A stretch of 64,000 nucleotides of DNA from Molossus alvarezi (GCA_037176705.1 CM073898.1:24412488-24476487); one strand, 5' to 3'. Shown: positions 32,329-43,992, numbered from the stretch's first letter. Notes: a model not told the origin generated them from the letters alone. Numbers and translations: made by a program.

Positions 32329-32340
32329 CCGCCATCTTGA
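32329..32340 (-). promoter_or_regulatory. YY1 site at HAL1 5' end
   Basis: CCGCCATCTTGA (minus strand TCAAGATGGCGG), an excellent YY1 match at the first bases of HAL1 copy C, the position where L1 promoters carry it. It would direct transcription leftward through HAL1. Confidence 0.65.
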
Positions 32341-32348
32341 CCGGAAGT

Positions 32349-33024
32349 AGGCCCGACTCTTTTAAAATGTGGAAAGAGATTTCTTTGAAAACATAGATTG
32401 GACTGTGAAGCTAGAGAGGATTACGCAAATGTATTAGTGACTTAGATGTAGTTTGGGCAAATGATGAAGTAGAGCAGGGCCTTCCAAAGAAAGGAGGTAG
32501 GTCAGGAAGTAGGGAAATCTATGGAAAGAAAGGACAAAAAAGAGGTGAAGGAAGAACACACTACCAAGAGTAAACCTTATTATAAACTATGGGCTTTACT
32601 TAACAATAATGTATCAATATTGGCTTTTTGGTAGTAGTAAATGTATGCAAAATGTTAATAGGGAAAATTGGGAGGCAGGTATCTGGGAACTCTACTTTCT
32701 ACTCAATTATTCCCCACCCCAAAAAAATTCTATGAGAGAGAGGGAGAGAGGAAAACTGAGCAAAGGGCTCTGTGCTAGAGCTAATAAGTGAAGTCTCTAG
32801 TTGAGTTGAAAGTAGAAAGGAGAGAAATTTCAGAATGGAGAGTGAAGAGAAGACATGCAACAGTCAGAATCTCAGGGTCAAGGGAGATGGGAGTGCAGCG
32901 GTGAGAGTGGAAACGTTGGAACAGCACCGAAAAGGACTGTGTTCCTCTGGCTGGATAGGAACTAGACCTAAGGAGAAGACTACGGGGCAGGTGTGGGAAG
33001 GTCCAATTCATAAGTAGTAGTGAC
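32349..33024. other. Unassigned unique DNA
   Basis: No repeat or gene recognised; purine-rich on the plus strand (GAGAGAGAGGGAGAG at 32733). Confidence 0.4.
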
Positions 33025-33265
33025 ACTGTTAACCATCACTTATTAAGCACTTACTCTTCAGAGATACTATGCTAAGTAAGCCCTTTACGACATTATTTTA
33101 TTAACTTTTCATAGCAACCCACTACAGTGGGCACCATTTTTTATGCCCATTTCTAGGATGAAGGAGCTGAGGCTCAGGGAGGGTGAGTAACGTATCCAGG
33201 GTCACACAGCTTGCAAGTGTCAGGAGCAGGGTTTGGAACCAGCTTGGCTAATGCCATTGTGCTTT
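33025..33265 (-). repeat. MIR SINE
   Basis: Antisense MIR: CACTTATTAAGCACTTACT, ATGCCCATTTCTAGGATGA, GAGCTGAGGCTCAGGGAGG, GGGTCACACAGCTTGCAAG, GGTTTGGAACC. Confidence 0.93.
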
Positions 33266-33541
33266 ATTTCCCAAGGGTTTCGGAAGAGTTTCTTGCTTCA
33301 GCAGCAGGACTTTAAAACTCTTAGTTAAGATGACTAACTACTGTGAAACTACACTTTGAATATTTGCTCCTGTAATTAGTTTCTACCACATCACATACTC
33401 CCTTACTCTACAAAATCTTAGTTGTCTGATGACATTTTTTTTTTTTTTTTTTTAATGCTGTGCTGGAGAGAAACCCAGAGGCTGAGCTTTGTCTGCTATT
33501 AGAGAAAAAGGCAAGGACAGTGACTTGTTTTTCCTTATTAC
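33266..33541. other. Unassigned DNA
   Basis: A T-run at 33436-33453 without a recognised element beside it; nothing else seen. Confidence 0.35.
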
Positions 33542-33555
33542 AAAATCAGTCCCTG

Positions 33556-33798
33556 GCCCTGGCCAGTTTGGCTTAGTGATTAGAGCGTTGGCCTGTGGAC
33601 TGGGGAGTTCTGGGTTCGGTTCCCGCTAAGGGCATGTACCTCGGTTGCAGTTTATCCCCAGCCCTGGTTGGGATTGTGTGGGTGGCAGCCACTCGATGTG
33701 TCTCTCTCATATTGTTATTTCTCTCTCTCTCTCTCCCTCCCGCTCTATTCGAAGATAAATGCAAAAATGTCCTCGGGTGAGGATTAAAAAAAACAAAA
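33556..33798 (+). repeat. VES SINE
   Basis: Sense VES: CCTGGCCAGTTTGGCTTAGTG, box B GGTTCGGTTCCCGC, end GGGTGAGGATTAAAAAAAAC. Duplication AAAATCAGTCCCTG / AAAACCAGCCCCTG at 33542 and 33799, with two mismatches. Confidence 0.95.
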
Positions 33799-33904
33799 AA
33801 AACCAGCCCCTGTTTTTTGTTAACCAAGTTAGAGATGATAAGCACAAAGAATACTATTCCTAATTTCAAAGGGGGAACAGGAATCCTTCTGCTAGCTATG
33901 TGCA

Positions 33905-34020
33905 GCTGAGTGCAACGCAACAGATTTATGGAGCATGCCATGTGCCAGGCACAAGGCCAGGTGCCCAGAAAGAAAAATTAAACCAGACCCAGTCCCTGGT
34001 CTAAACAAGGTCATGACCAT
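33905..34020 (-). repeat. L2 3' fragment
   Basis: Antisense L2 end: AGCATGCCATGTGCCAGGCAC ... GACCCAGTCCCTGGTC. Short and diverged. Confidence 0.6.
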
Positions 34021-34609
34021 GACAGATATGTGAAAACAAAGAGCTCCACTTTGTGTGATAAATGAACTTGAAACTCTGTTTAATACCCATATTCCATTCA
34101 GTTCACACCACCTCTGCCTCCAGAGAGCTCATAGACATGAGAGGCATAGAGAAGGAAGCTACTCAAGCACTGATGGATTCAACCTTAAGCAATTCTGGAT
34201 CCAGAGTCCCTGTTCTGTGCCAGTTATAATGATGACAGGCTGGGCCCCTGGGGAGCTAACAGGTGGGAGTGCAACACCCAACTATGGAGTTCCCAGGTGA
34301 TCTGGAATTTGTGTATCCACCATACCTGCTATAGAGGCCTAAATGAATTATCACAGACCCATAGTGACTCAAGCAGTAGTGTACTTCAGAGATGTGGTGT
34401 GAATGTAAATTGTCCTTTGTAGTTCACAGGGACACTGACTGGATAGGTCAGCTATGTGCGATCTATAACAGTGCTTCCCACTGCCTGTCTTAGTCCTGTG
34501 CAAGCAAGAAGACCTGTAAGTACACACTGGACACACATATTGTTATCAGACTTTGGTGGTTACTAGCTCCTCTCAACTCATTACCCATAATTTGGAAGGA
34601 TACTGCTTA
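34021..34609. other. Unassigned unique DNA
   Basis: Nothing recognised. Confidence 0.4.
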
Positions 34610-34769
34610 TCTCAAGCAATTTATTTAGCAATATTATATATCCACTGTGTGTCAGAAATAGTTCTAGACATTGGAGACACAGCAGTGAGCAAAAAAGTAA
34701 ACATTTACACATGTCAATTATACACCAATAAAGTTTTTATTGAGAAAAATGTAAACCATTGTAGAGCTC

Positions 34770-34819
<50 letters not shown>

Positions 34820-35690
34820 CACATAGAGAGAGCAAGAGAGAGAGAACCAATCAATTGAATGTGTAGTATGTCAGATGATAAGTGATAGGGGAAGAAGACT
34901 GCTATGGGTAGAGGCGAAGTTGTAATTTTCAATAGGAAGACACCTAATGGAGGTGATTGAATGAGTCATGTGACCTTGGGGAAGAGCATTCTAGGCAGAG
35001 GGAAGAGTAAAGAGCAAATGAAGAAACCCCAAGAGGTTATTGCACAGGAGAGAGTGAGGGAGGGGCAAGGAGAGGGAGATGAGGTCAGAGAGGCCATAGA
35101 AGACCAGACTGGCCCTGGCTTTTCCTGTGAATGAGAAAGGAAGCAATTGTGAAATTTGAGCAGGGAAATTACATGATCTGACTTTTGTTTTCGGAGGATA
35201 ATTCTGGATGCTTTGCTAAGAAAAGACTCTAGAGGGAGCAGGGTAGAAGTAAAGTGATCAATTAGAGGCTACTGCACCGCCCCAAATGACAGATGATGGT
35301 GACTTGGACCAAGATGGTAGCAATGAAGGTGGTGACAAATAGTTGAATTCTGGATCATTTTGTAAGTTGTGTCAACGGGATTTCACAAGAGATTGGATAT
35401 AGGATATTAGAGAAAGAGAGGAGTCAAGCATCTGAGCTGCGTGAAGGGTGAAAGAGCCATTAACTGAGAGGGGGAAGAATGGGGAGAAGACTTGAGGGCA
35501 TATATCAGAAGCTCAGTTTCGGACACCTAAATTTGAGACGTTTATTAGCCATGGAGATGGCTCTTTTATACAAGTCTGGAGTTCAGGGGACAGGTCTGGG
35601 CTAGAGATAAACTATGTTTTGCCAGAGACAGAGAGGGATATTTATAAGCGTGGATGAGATCAGCATGGTGGTGAGTGTAAATAGTGAGGA
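34610..35690 (-). repeat. Long L2 copy, antisense
   Basis: About 1 kb of antisense L2 in continuous order: GAGACACAGCAGTGAGCAA, GGGGAAGAGCATTCTAGGCAG, AGATGAGGTCAGAGAGG, AATTACATGATCTGAC, AATTAGAGGCTACTGCA, AGGAGTCAAGCATC, GAAGCTCAGTTTCGGAC, GTCTGGAGTTCAGGGGACAG. A TG/AG microsatellite interrupts it. Confidence 0.9.
34770..34822. repeat. (TG)n(AG)n microsatellite
   Basis: About 12 TG units followed by about 12 AG units, pure in both parts. Confidence 0.97.
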
Positions 35691-35859
35691 GAAGCTAGAG
35701 CAGAGTTCTGGGACTCTGTCTTCACTCTGGCCAATGGAGGCACATGATGGGGGACAGGTTGTCCTACTGTCGTATAGTAGATCCACAGGAATAAGGATAT
35801 ATACAGCTTTTACCATCTACTTGCAAGAATAGTTATTTCAGCACAGAATGTCAGATTTG
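35691..35859. other. Unassigned DNA
   Basis: May be the eroded end of the L2; nothing definite. Confidence 0.3.
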
Positions 35860-35869
35860 GATGGAATAT

Positions 35870-35965
35870 TGGAGAGCATTTCAGTAGAACCACCTTATTT
35901 TGGAGGTGAAGAAACTGAAGCCTAAAGAGAAGTGAATTGTAGATAATCTCTTCTGTGGTTCCTAG
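35870..35965 (-). repeat. MIR-like fragment
   Basis: TTTTGGAGGTGAAGAAACTGA..GCCTAAAGAGAAGTG matches the antisense MIR core. Short. Confidence 0.55.
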
Positions 35966-35976
35966 CTGTAGAGGTG

Positions 35977-36000
35977 GTGTGTGTGTGTGTGTGTGTGTTG
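35977..36000. repeat. (GT)n microsatellite
   Basis: Eleven to twelve GT units. Confidence 0.97.
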
Positions 36001-36364
36001 TGGTAAGGATGGAAGTGTTCCTCACATCTTGGTGATCTCCTGTTTGCTGAGCCAGTAAGTGACCCTGCCTTTTCTCAGATGTGGACCCTCCTGTGTCCTA
36101 GGATCTGAAAAATGGTTAGGCTATGGAGATCAGATGAGATCAAACGTTAATGTTTGCTTGCGTTCCTTCCACTCCTTCTTTTGAGTTGCTAGTGCTCTTA
36201 GATTCTATAACAAATTACCTTTAAGAGATGATTAGGTCTTATATCTGAAATATTTGTGTGAGGTTATTGTATATTCTGTGCTGGTTCTTCCAAAGATATT
36301 TGCACTGGAGGCCTTATATCTTCCAAGGTAGAATAAAAGGCTTTGCAATGTTGGGGTGGTTGGT
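36001..36364. other. Unassigned DNA
   Basis: No repeat or gene recognised. Confidence 0.35.
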
Positions 36365-36600
36365 AGCATTAGATAGCATGAAGATTAAGAGCATGGGTTT
36401 TGGAAATAAAACAATTGGTGTTAATATTGCCTCTGCCATTTACCAGCTGTGAGACCTTTGGCAAATCATATAGCCTTAACCCTTGGTTTCCTGTGATGAT
36501 GTGAAGGATTGCTAGGAAGATTAAATGAGATAATACTTGTTTAAAACATAGCATGGTGCTTGGTGCATGATGTGTGATGAATTAATGGTGGAAATAACTA
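36365..36600 (+). repeat. MIR SINE
   Basis: Sense MIR: GAAGATTAAGAGCATGGGTTTTGG, TGCCATTTACCAGCTGTGAGACC, TTAACCCTTGGTTTCC, GGAAGATTAAATGAGATAATAC, GCATGGTGCTTGGTGCATG. Nearly full length. Confidence 0.94.
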
Positions 36601-36703
36601 AGGTTCTACCTTCCAGGAGCATCCACACTGATTATTGCATGCTGGCACATGCCTGGACTGATTGTTGCTCATGGTCTGAGGGTTCAGGAAAGATATGAAT
36701 CTT

Positions 36704-36760
36704 TTTTTTTTTAATCCTCACCTGAGGATATTTTTACATTTATATTCAGACAGAGTGGGA

Positions 36761-36812
<52 letters not shown>

Positions 36813-36970
36813 TTAATGTGAGAGAGACACATCGATTGACTGCTACCCGCACGACCCCAACCAGGACCAGGGATGAACCACAACTGAGATATGTGCCCTT
36901 GGCCAGAATCAAACCTGGGACTCTTGTCTGCAAGCCAGTGCTCTAACTTCTGAGCCAAACCGGCCAGGGC
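36704..36970 (-). repeat. VES SINE with expanded GA tract
   Basis: Minus-strand VES, duplication AAGATATGAATCTT / AAGACACGAATCTT at 36690 and 36971. The GA-rich body has grown to about 23 GA units (36762-36808), turning a SINE segment into a microsatellite. Confidence 0.96.
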
Positions 36971-37076
36971 AAGACACGAATCTTAACTAGGGCATTTAAA
37001 AATGGGTAGAATTATTTTTTCATTGAGTATCAGAAATCTACCAAAAAAAAAATATCTTATTTAGGACATTCTTTCT

Positions 37077-37327
37077 TTTTTTTTTTAATCCTCACCCGAG
37101 GATATTTTTCCATTTTTTTGTACAGATAGAGTGGGAGGGAGAGAGAGGAAGGGAGAGAGAGAGAGAAACATCGACGTGAAGGGACACATCGAGTGGCTGC
37201 CACCCGCACGACCAACCAGGGCCGGGGACAAACTGCAACTGAAGCACATGCCCTTAGCGGGAACCGAACCCGGGTCTCTCCGGACCGCAGGCAGACGCTC
37301 TAACCGCTGAGCCAAACTGGCCAGGGC
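37077..37327 (-). repeat. VES SINE, young, inserted in the tail of the next VES
   Basis: CpG-rich minus-strand VES ending CTGGCCAGGGC at 37327. It sits directly against the T-rich start of the following VES, so it inserted into that copy's A tail. Together they form a head-to-tail pair. Confidence 0.95.
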
Positions 37328-37579
37328 TCTTTTTTTTTTTAATCTTCATCCAAGGATACCTTTTTCCATTTTTATCTTCAGATAGAGTGGGAAGGAGGGG
37401 GAGAGAGAGAGAGAGAGACTGATGTGAGAGAGACACATCGATTGGTTTTCTCCTGCATGATCCCGACCAGGGCTGGGGACAAAACCGCAACTGAGGGACA
37501 TGCCCTTGACCAGAATTGGACTTGTGACTCTTTGGGTCCATTGGCCGATGCTCAACCATAGAGGCAAACTGGCCAGGGC
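37328..37579 (-). repeat. VES SINE, older
   Basis: Diverged minus-strand VES (AATCTTCATCCAAGGATACC ... GGCAAACTGGCCAGGGC). Together with the younger copy it is flanked by CATTCTTT at 37067 and 37584, the likely duplication of this first insertion. Confidence 0.93.
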
Positions 37580-38289
37580 AAGTCATTCTTTTTTTAAGTG
37601 ATTAATTCATTTTTTTAAAATGTATATTGGCAAGAAATCTGACATTTCTTGTTTGAACTAACTATCCATTTTGAAGAATCTTTAAATAGAAAATATTTGG
37701 ATCACATTTTTAACAGAAGCTCTAGAAGTGTACGCCATTAATTTAGTTCTGACTTTCACTGCCGAGAGCTTCAGGAAAAGAGAGAGCTTTGCTTGATTTA
37801 TTGTTTTATATATTTTAGTCAGGACTAAAAATGGGCTTCTGATATGATTACTGGTCTCTTTAGAATTTCTAGTGCAGACGATTTTCATGAGGAATTTATT
37901 TCCTCAGTTTTAAAGCAAAAATATTTGAATAGTGAATGGGTTTCTGAACTCGGTGACCCCATCAAGCTGTTAGGACTGTGACAATGACACTGGAGTTAAC
38001 TATATTATAACTGTTGCAATACAGTGTGAATTTTGTCCTCTGGGGAGCTCACAGCTGGTTTATTTCAAGTTTACAGAGGTTTCAAACATTCTGTTAAAGT
38101 CCATTTAAATTGTTCATTTTCCCAAGTGTACATGTTTGCATGTTTGTCTTTGTGATTGTTGTCAGTGTTAAAATTCATAGTTGATCCCTTTGCCAGCATG
38201 AGGGAAGGCCTGAGTTCTGCATCTTTGAGGTCATCTTAGTAACTGAGCTCATGGCTGTGATGTTAAATGACTAAACACTCCAATTTACA
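37580..38289. other. Unassigned unique stretch
   Basis: About 700 bp with no recognisable repeat; 37980-38280 in particular reads as non-repetitive AT-rich sequence of the type often seen in conserved non-coding DNA. No coding signal. Confidence 0.4.
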
Positions 38290-40950
38290 GGCAGACATGG
38301 TCAGAATGGATAAAAAGGCAAGATCCAACTCTGTATGGCTAGGAAAGATGCACTTGAAATATAAAGATACAAATAGCTTGAAAATAATGGGATGAAACAA
38401 GGTGTGCCATAAAAACATCATTTGAAGGAGGAAGTGGCTGTATTAATACAAGATAAAATAGACTTTAAGAAAAAGAGTATTGACAGAGATAATAAAGAAT
38501 GAGGAAGAAAACAAAACAAACATAAGTGTATATGTGCCTAACAACAACCTCAAAATGTAGAGGCAAAAATGTACAAATTATAGGAAGATAATTCCAGAAT
38601 TTTAGTAGGGCAACTGCAAAATAAACATTCATTTTAATGTATAATACACATGTGTTTTACTGTGCATGATTTGTTCACCAATATATACCATATTGGGGCC
38701 ATACAACAAGCCTTAATAAACTTACAAGGACTGAAATGGTATAGATACATTCTCTGATGACAATGAAATTCATTAAAAATGAATAACGTTGAGATATCTG
38801 AGTGAATCCCAAATATTTTGCAATTAAAAACATTTTAAAACATTAGTGGGTCAAAGATGAAGTCACAAAGTAAACTAGAAAATATTTTAAACTCAGTGAT
38901 AATGAAAGTACAATATATCAAAATTTGTGAGATGCAGCTAAAGAAGTGCTTAGAGGAAAATTTATGGCTTTAAATGTTTATAGTAAAAAAAAAAAAAAAA
39001 AAAAAAAAAAGAACAGTGACCTAAAGTATCTCCTCAAGACACTAGAAAAAGAAGAGCAAATTAAATCCATAGTATGTAAAAGGAAAAATAAATAAATAAA
39101 AACAAGAGCAACAAATCAGAAACAAATGATCCAAAAGCAGGTTCTTTGAAAAGATCAACAAAATAGATAAACTCTTAGTTAAACTGATGAAAAAAAAGAA
39201 CATAAATCAGCAATATGGGGGGAGGGAAGGAAGAAGAGGAGTTATCACTACAGATCTTACAGCTATTAAAAGGATAACAAGAGAAAATTGTGAACAAATA
39301 TGTGCCAAAAATGAGATAATTTAAATGAAATAGACAAATTCCTTGAAAATTTGATATAAGATGAAACAAAATATGAGTAGCCTCATTATCAAATAGTGAA
39401 TTAAATTCATTATCAAAAATCTTTATACAATGAAAACTCTGGGATCAGATGATTTCATTGGTGAATTCTATGGAATATTCAAAGGAATAATAACCCAAAC
39501 TTTTTTTGAAGAATAGAGGAGAAGAGAATACCTTTCAGCTGTTTTTGAGGCCAGCATAATCCTGATACCAAAGCATGACCAAGGGTATTAAAAACAAAAC
39601 AAAAAATCCAGACCATCATCCCTCATAAACCTATAAAAAGGATAATACCAAAAAGATTTTATTTTGTAGAAATTGAAAGGCTGATTGTAAAATTTAGAAA
39701 TGCAAATGACCTAAAACAGACCAAGCAAATTTGAAAAAAAACGTTCAAGAACTTATGCCACCTGATTTGAAGACTTACTATAAAGTTAGAGTAATTAACA
39801 CTATAGTTTTTGTGAGAAGGTAGTCATATAGATCAACAAAGTAAAATAAATCAAAAGAGGAGATTAGAGTCCAGAAATAGTCCCACCCATGTTATTCAAT
39901 TGATTTTCAACAAATGATGCTTGAGTAACTGATCTCCATATGAAAAGAGAAAACATCAGCCTTTATCTTATTCCATACACAAAATTAACTCAAAAATAAT
40001 CACAGACCTCATTGTATAAACCAATACTATATTAAAAAAAAAAAAAAGTAAAAGAAAACATGGGACTAAATTTTGTGACTCTGGGTAGGCAAGAATTCCT
40101 TAGATACAACACATGAAGCACAATCCACAAAAGAAAGAAATACGATAAATTGAATTTCATTAAAATGAAAAACTTTTGTTCACCCAGAGACACCATTAAG
40201 AACATATACATGCAGGAAATGGAATAGGAGAAAATATTTACAATGCACATATATGACAAAGAATTCGATTCCAGAATATATACAGAATTCTTCTTACAAC
40301 TAAATAAGACACACAACTCAGTTTTTAAATGAGCAAAACATTTGCATATATAAATATGAAATGGTTCAACTATTTTGGAAGAGTAGGACAGTTTTTTAAA
40401 AAGTTAAACATATGCTTACTATACAAACCAGAATACCTCCCTTAGGAATCTACCCAAGAGAAATAAAAATTTATGTGCACAAAAAGATTTGTACACAAAT
40501 ATTCATAGCATCATTATTCAGGAGAGTCCAAAGCTGAAAACAACTGAAGTGTCCATCAATATTTGCTAATTGGACAAAAAAAAAAAGTGATATATCAATG
40601 CAATTGAAAAGAATGAACTACTGATAAATGTAGTAACATGAGTGAATTTCACGTCATGCTGAGTGAAAGAAGCCAGACACAAGAGTGCATATTGCATGAT
40701 TCCATATATGCATGTATTTATTCAAAGCTCTAGAAAATGCAAACAAATCTATAGTGACACAAAGTACATCAGTGGATTCCAGGGTGGAGAAAAGGAAGAG
40801 TCTTTTGAGGATGATGAAAATGTTTTGTTTATATTTTGATTATAATGGTGGTTTCATGTGTGTATACAGTTGTCCAAAGTTATCAATTCTAAACTTTAAA
40901 TAGATGTAGTTTATGGTATTTTAATTATACTTCAGTAGGCTGATTTAAAA
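38290..40950 (+). repeat. Old L1M, ORF2 to 3' region
   Basis: Sense L1M running from the endonuclease end (TAATACAAGATAAAATAGAC) through GTGGGTCAAAGATGAAGTC, AAAATTTGTGAGATGCAGCTAAAG, AAAGCAGGTTCTTTGAAAAG, GGTGAATTCTATGGAATATTC, GAGGCCAGCATAATCCTGATACC (about 39549). Most of the catalytic domain is deleted near 39600-39655. The C-terminal part and 3' UTR follow to 40950. A pure A-run of about 25 (38985-39011) has expanded inside it. No open frame of note. Confidence 0.92.
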
Positions 40951-41464
40951 CAAAGAAATCCTTCAAAGCAAGAAAAGGAAGATATTGACAAAGAATGCAA
41001 TTGGTAGTGCAATTAATTTATAAAAGAGTAAATGGATAAGTCTGTACCATAATCCTTTATATAGTAATTCATTTTCATTTTCTACCATTGATACTATGGA
41101 GTTCCATGTTAGGATATTTAAACTAATGAATTAAACTAATGAAGCACTTTCTCTGTCAATGTTATAATAGAAACCCTTGTGTTAATTTACAAACTCCAGA
41201 GTGAAAAACAGAAAATACATAGGTGATGAAAACCAATAGACTTTTCATACATAAAAAAATAAAGGTTAAATACCTTGTAATGGACTATTTGCATAAATTT
41301 TTACTTCCAAGCCCTTTTCACCATTTTCATGTAATAATGAGTATATTATCTCAGGGACTATCCCCCTCAGGGATTTTAAAAAATTATTATACAATCTTTA
41401 TATTTTATATGAAAGATTTAAAGTAAAATATTTACAATCAATTTTCTAAACCATAAAATCTGAA
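40951..41464. other. Unassigned DNA
   Basis: AT-rich; nothing recognised. Confidence 0.35.
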
Positions 41465-41660
41465 AACACAGTTCTCCAGAAGACTGCCCTCACTAAGACA
41501 GCGACCATAAGTTTAAGGGTTCCTAAGGCCACTCTCATTTCAGACCAGCTGGCTACAAATTTGTGATCCCCAGAGACTCCCTCGAATTGGATAAGCTACT
41601 CGAATGACTCACAGAACTCAGAAAAGCATTATATTGTCACAAAAGGATAAAAATGAGAAC
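41465..41660 (-). repeat. Possible LTR fragment
   Basis: ATGACTCACAGAACTCAGAAAAGC followed by a GGATAAAAATGAGAACCAGCC run recalls the 3' part of some ERV LTRs. The match is from memory and weak. Confidence 0.3.
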
Positions 41661-42369
41661 CAGCCAAAGAAAGAGATGCTGCTGCTTCCTCTCAAATGGC
41701 TTTTTTTGGGGTCCATCTTTATGTTGTTTCATGACCGTGGTGGCCATGTGCTATTTTAGCTTATCCCTCCCTTTTTGTAATAAATGTTTATTTCTGTTCA
41801 GAATCCATCTTCTCATCTTCTTAGTCCCCTGTCCTGTACATACCTCTGTTTCTGGGACAGATGATCATCACCAACTTCAGATTTAAACCAGATCAGCACA
41901 TTCCTTTCCCTGGATCACAATGATTGACTCGTATGACCCATCTTGGTCCAATGAGCTGTGGAGAGGCATTTTTTAAGGGTCTCTGAGGAAGAAATTTCTT
42001 GAAATTTCAAAAAGCCTGTATGACAAGACTCTCTCTTCCTGCTGGATGTTAACAAGAAAGTACTAACTCCAGAAACCCTTGGCATCCATTTTCCAACCAC
42101 AGGATGAAACCTTAGGATGGAGAAGACACTGAAAAAGGCAGTCTTTGGAATCAATGTTGCACTGCTAGCTCAAGCCTCACCTGAAATTCGCATGACCTCT
42201 GAGATCTTTGGGCATCTGAATCCATATAAAAAGAGGTAATATTAAGGACTAAAGAAAATGACATTTGTCAAAGAAAAGAAATACTGAGTAGTATGGAGCC
42301 TGGTTTCGAGTTGATCAACTGTTTCTAATTCTATATACTATCCTATTACTACTGTTATTTTTAATGCTA
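41661..42369. other. Unassigned DNA
   Basis: Contains ATGACCCATCTTGGTCCAATGAGC (about 41934), a phrase typical of some LTR or DNA-transposon repeats, but no family could be fixed. No gene. Confidence 0.35.
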
Positions 42370-42612
42370 GGGGCTTGGTATTCTGTGTCACTGAACTAGA
42401 AGTTGAGAGGCTTAGAATCCACTCTGCTTTACCACTCACTGACTGGAATGATGATTAACCTGTTTCCTTGTTTGTAGTACGGGAAGTTAGAGGAAATTAC
42501 CAAGGTCCCTCCAAGCGCTTGTCGGGATTTTGAGTAAAATCTTTTACTTTGCATAGTCACGTATGTGGCAAGCATCATGACAATGTCAGAAGTGGGACTG
42601 TATCAGGCTGGC
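42370..42612 (+). repeat. MIR SINE
   Basis: Diverged sense MIR: CTTTACCACTCACTGACTGG, TAACCTGTTTCCTTGTTTG, CCAAGGTCCCTCCAAGCGC. Confidence 0.7.
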
Positions 42613-43582
42613 CTGTGGAATTAGCAGTACCACTCTTAATGAGTCTCTTTGTTGTGTGGGTGCTGATCAGTCCTGTTTTAGAAGTTGAGAGTACTTCTTA
42701 CCATCTCAACTAATATGGACTATTCAGGAAAAGAAATTTAATCATATATTTTGCTTTGCTTAGAGCCCAAGAGGCTTGTGGAAAAACATGTGAACTCTGT
42801 TCATTTTTGGAATTTTGATATTTATTGAACTTTCTGGGGTACTTAAGGGGTTGACAGGAAGTCAGAGGGAAGAGAATGACAAAGCCCTGAATATTTTTAA
42901 AAAGTCACTTGTGTGAGGAAGAATTTTAGCAGGTTGAGCAGCAGGGCTTCAATACTACAGTGCAGAGATGACCAGCCCAGACATGGCCTTTGCTTCCCTG
43001 CATCACCGCCAGGTCCCCTCCCCACCCTGGGTGTGCTTGCCCGTCCTACAAAGAATGGAGCTATAAAACCAAGGAGAGAACCAGAGGGACTCAGCAGCCC
43101 TGTGGAAATCCCTTCTGCAGGAGTTCTTGTGAGAAGCAGCTGTTCCTCAAATGTTTGGAGACGGAGCAGCAGCTGGGTTCAGAGGAGACCAGTTGGCCTT
43201 GAGTGGGTGATGGAGCCGCAGTGGTCAACAAGGCAGAACAAAAGAGGATAGGCAGAGACCACGGTCATATCTGTGACACCCCTACCCCTTTCTCTGTGAC
43301 TGTAAAGGGAATCAATCCAAGAACCCACCAGCTGTGGACATTTGGGTTACAGCCCTGAAAATTCTTTGGACTGGTTGGGGGAAGAAATTAAAAAAAAAAA
43401 AATGTTTGGACTTCCAGCTAGGAAGCAGGTGTGTGTGTGTGGGGTGGTGCTGCTGCTGGTGCTTTGGTATTGAGTATTGAGGTTTGGATCTTATTTATAA
43501 CCTCTCTGGTCTCATTGGTTGTCTCACTCGGGATGTGCTGGTTATCCCGAACATTTAGAATCATGTTTTCTTGCTGGTACCT
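42613..43582. other. Unassigned unique DNA
   Basis: The frame at 42913-43251 (112 codons) matches nothing I know and overlaps a second open frame; no splice or start context supports it. Confidence 0.4.
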
Positions 43583-43586
43583 TACA

Positions 43587-43711
43587 CAGGGTGAGGCAGT
43601 GTAGGTTTACAGTTGTTCATATGGAAAATGGTACAATAGTTAATAAATAATAACACAAGAATCAACCCTGTGCTTCACATATAGTTGTAAACCTACGTTT
43701 GCCCCACCCTG
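43587..43711. mobile_element. Mariner-type MITE
   Basis: A 125-bp palindromic element. The left end CAGGGTGAGGCAGTGTAGG and the inverted right end CAGGGTGGGGCAAACGTAGG give terminal inverted repeats of about 35 bp. It is flanked by TA at 43583-43584 (then an extra CA) and 43712-43713, the Tc1/mariner target. It is too short to encode a transposase, so it moved in trans. Confidence 0.85.
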
Positions 43712-43713
43712 TA

Positions 43714-43992
43714 GTTTATCTTGTCTTTGGCCAAAGCTGATTGCCTAGTCTCATGATCCTTCCTCCCCACGAGAGAAACTACTTCCTTCATCCTTAGATA
43801 TTTCTCCACCAATAACATGAGTGTTGATTAGAACATTTCTAAAATATTATTTTTATTGTTAAAATATTTTTACTTGCTAAAACTTAGAGCAAATAAGTAA
43901 GCAAAAAAAAAAAAAAGAGTAAATAAGAAAATTCCTCCACTTAGAGTTAATTACTGTCAATTCAGCATCAACTCTTACAGTCTCCTTTTTAT
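43714..43992. other. Unassigned DNA
   Basis: Nothing recognised; bases 43977-43992 are the next SINE's duplication. Confidence 0.3.

Larger units (their letters stand above)
29825..32348 (-). mobile_element. HAL1 copy C, 5'-complete, 3'-truncated
   Basis: Minus-strand half-LINE: a short piece of 3' UTR (CCCATCTGGCAAGCAACAATAAG, no G-rich tract and no poly(A)), ORF1, and about 1.5 kb of 5' UTR ending at CCGCCATCTTGACCGG. There is no ORF2. The flanks GTAGGCTGGCTGACT and GTAGGCCCGACT may be an eroded duplication but this is weak. A mini-VES is nested in the 5' UTR. Confidence 0.87.

Noticed and set aside
42913..43251. 112-codon frame as a possible exon or small gene
   Set aside because: No similarity recognised, a second frame overlaps it, and no promoter, splice or poly(A) context was seen.
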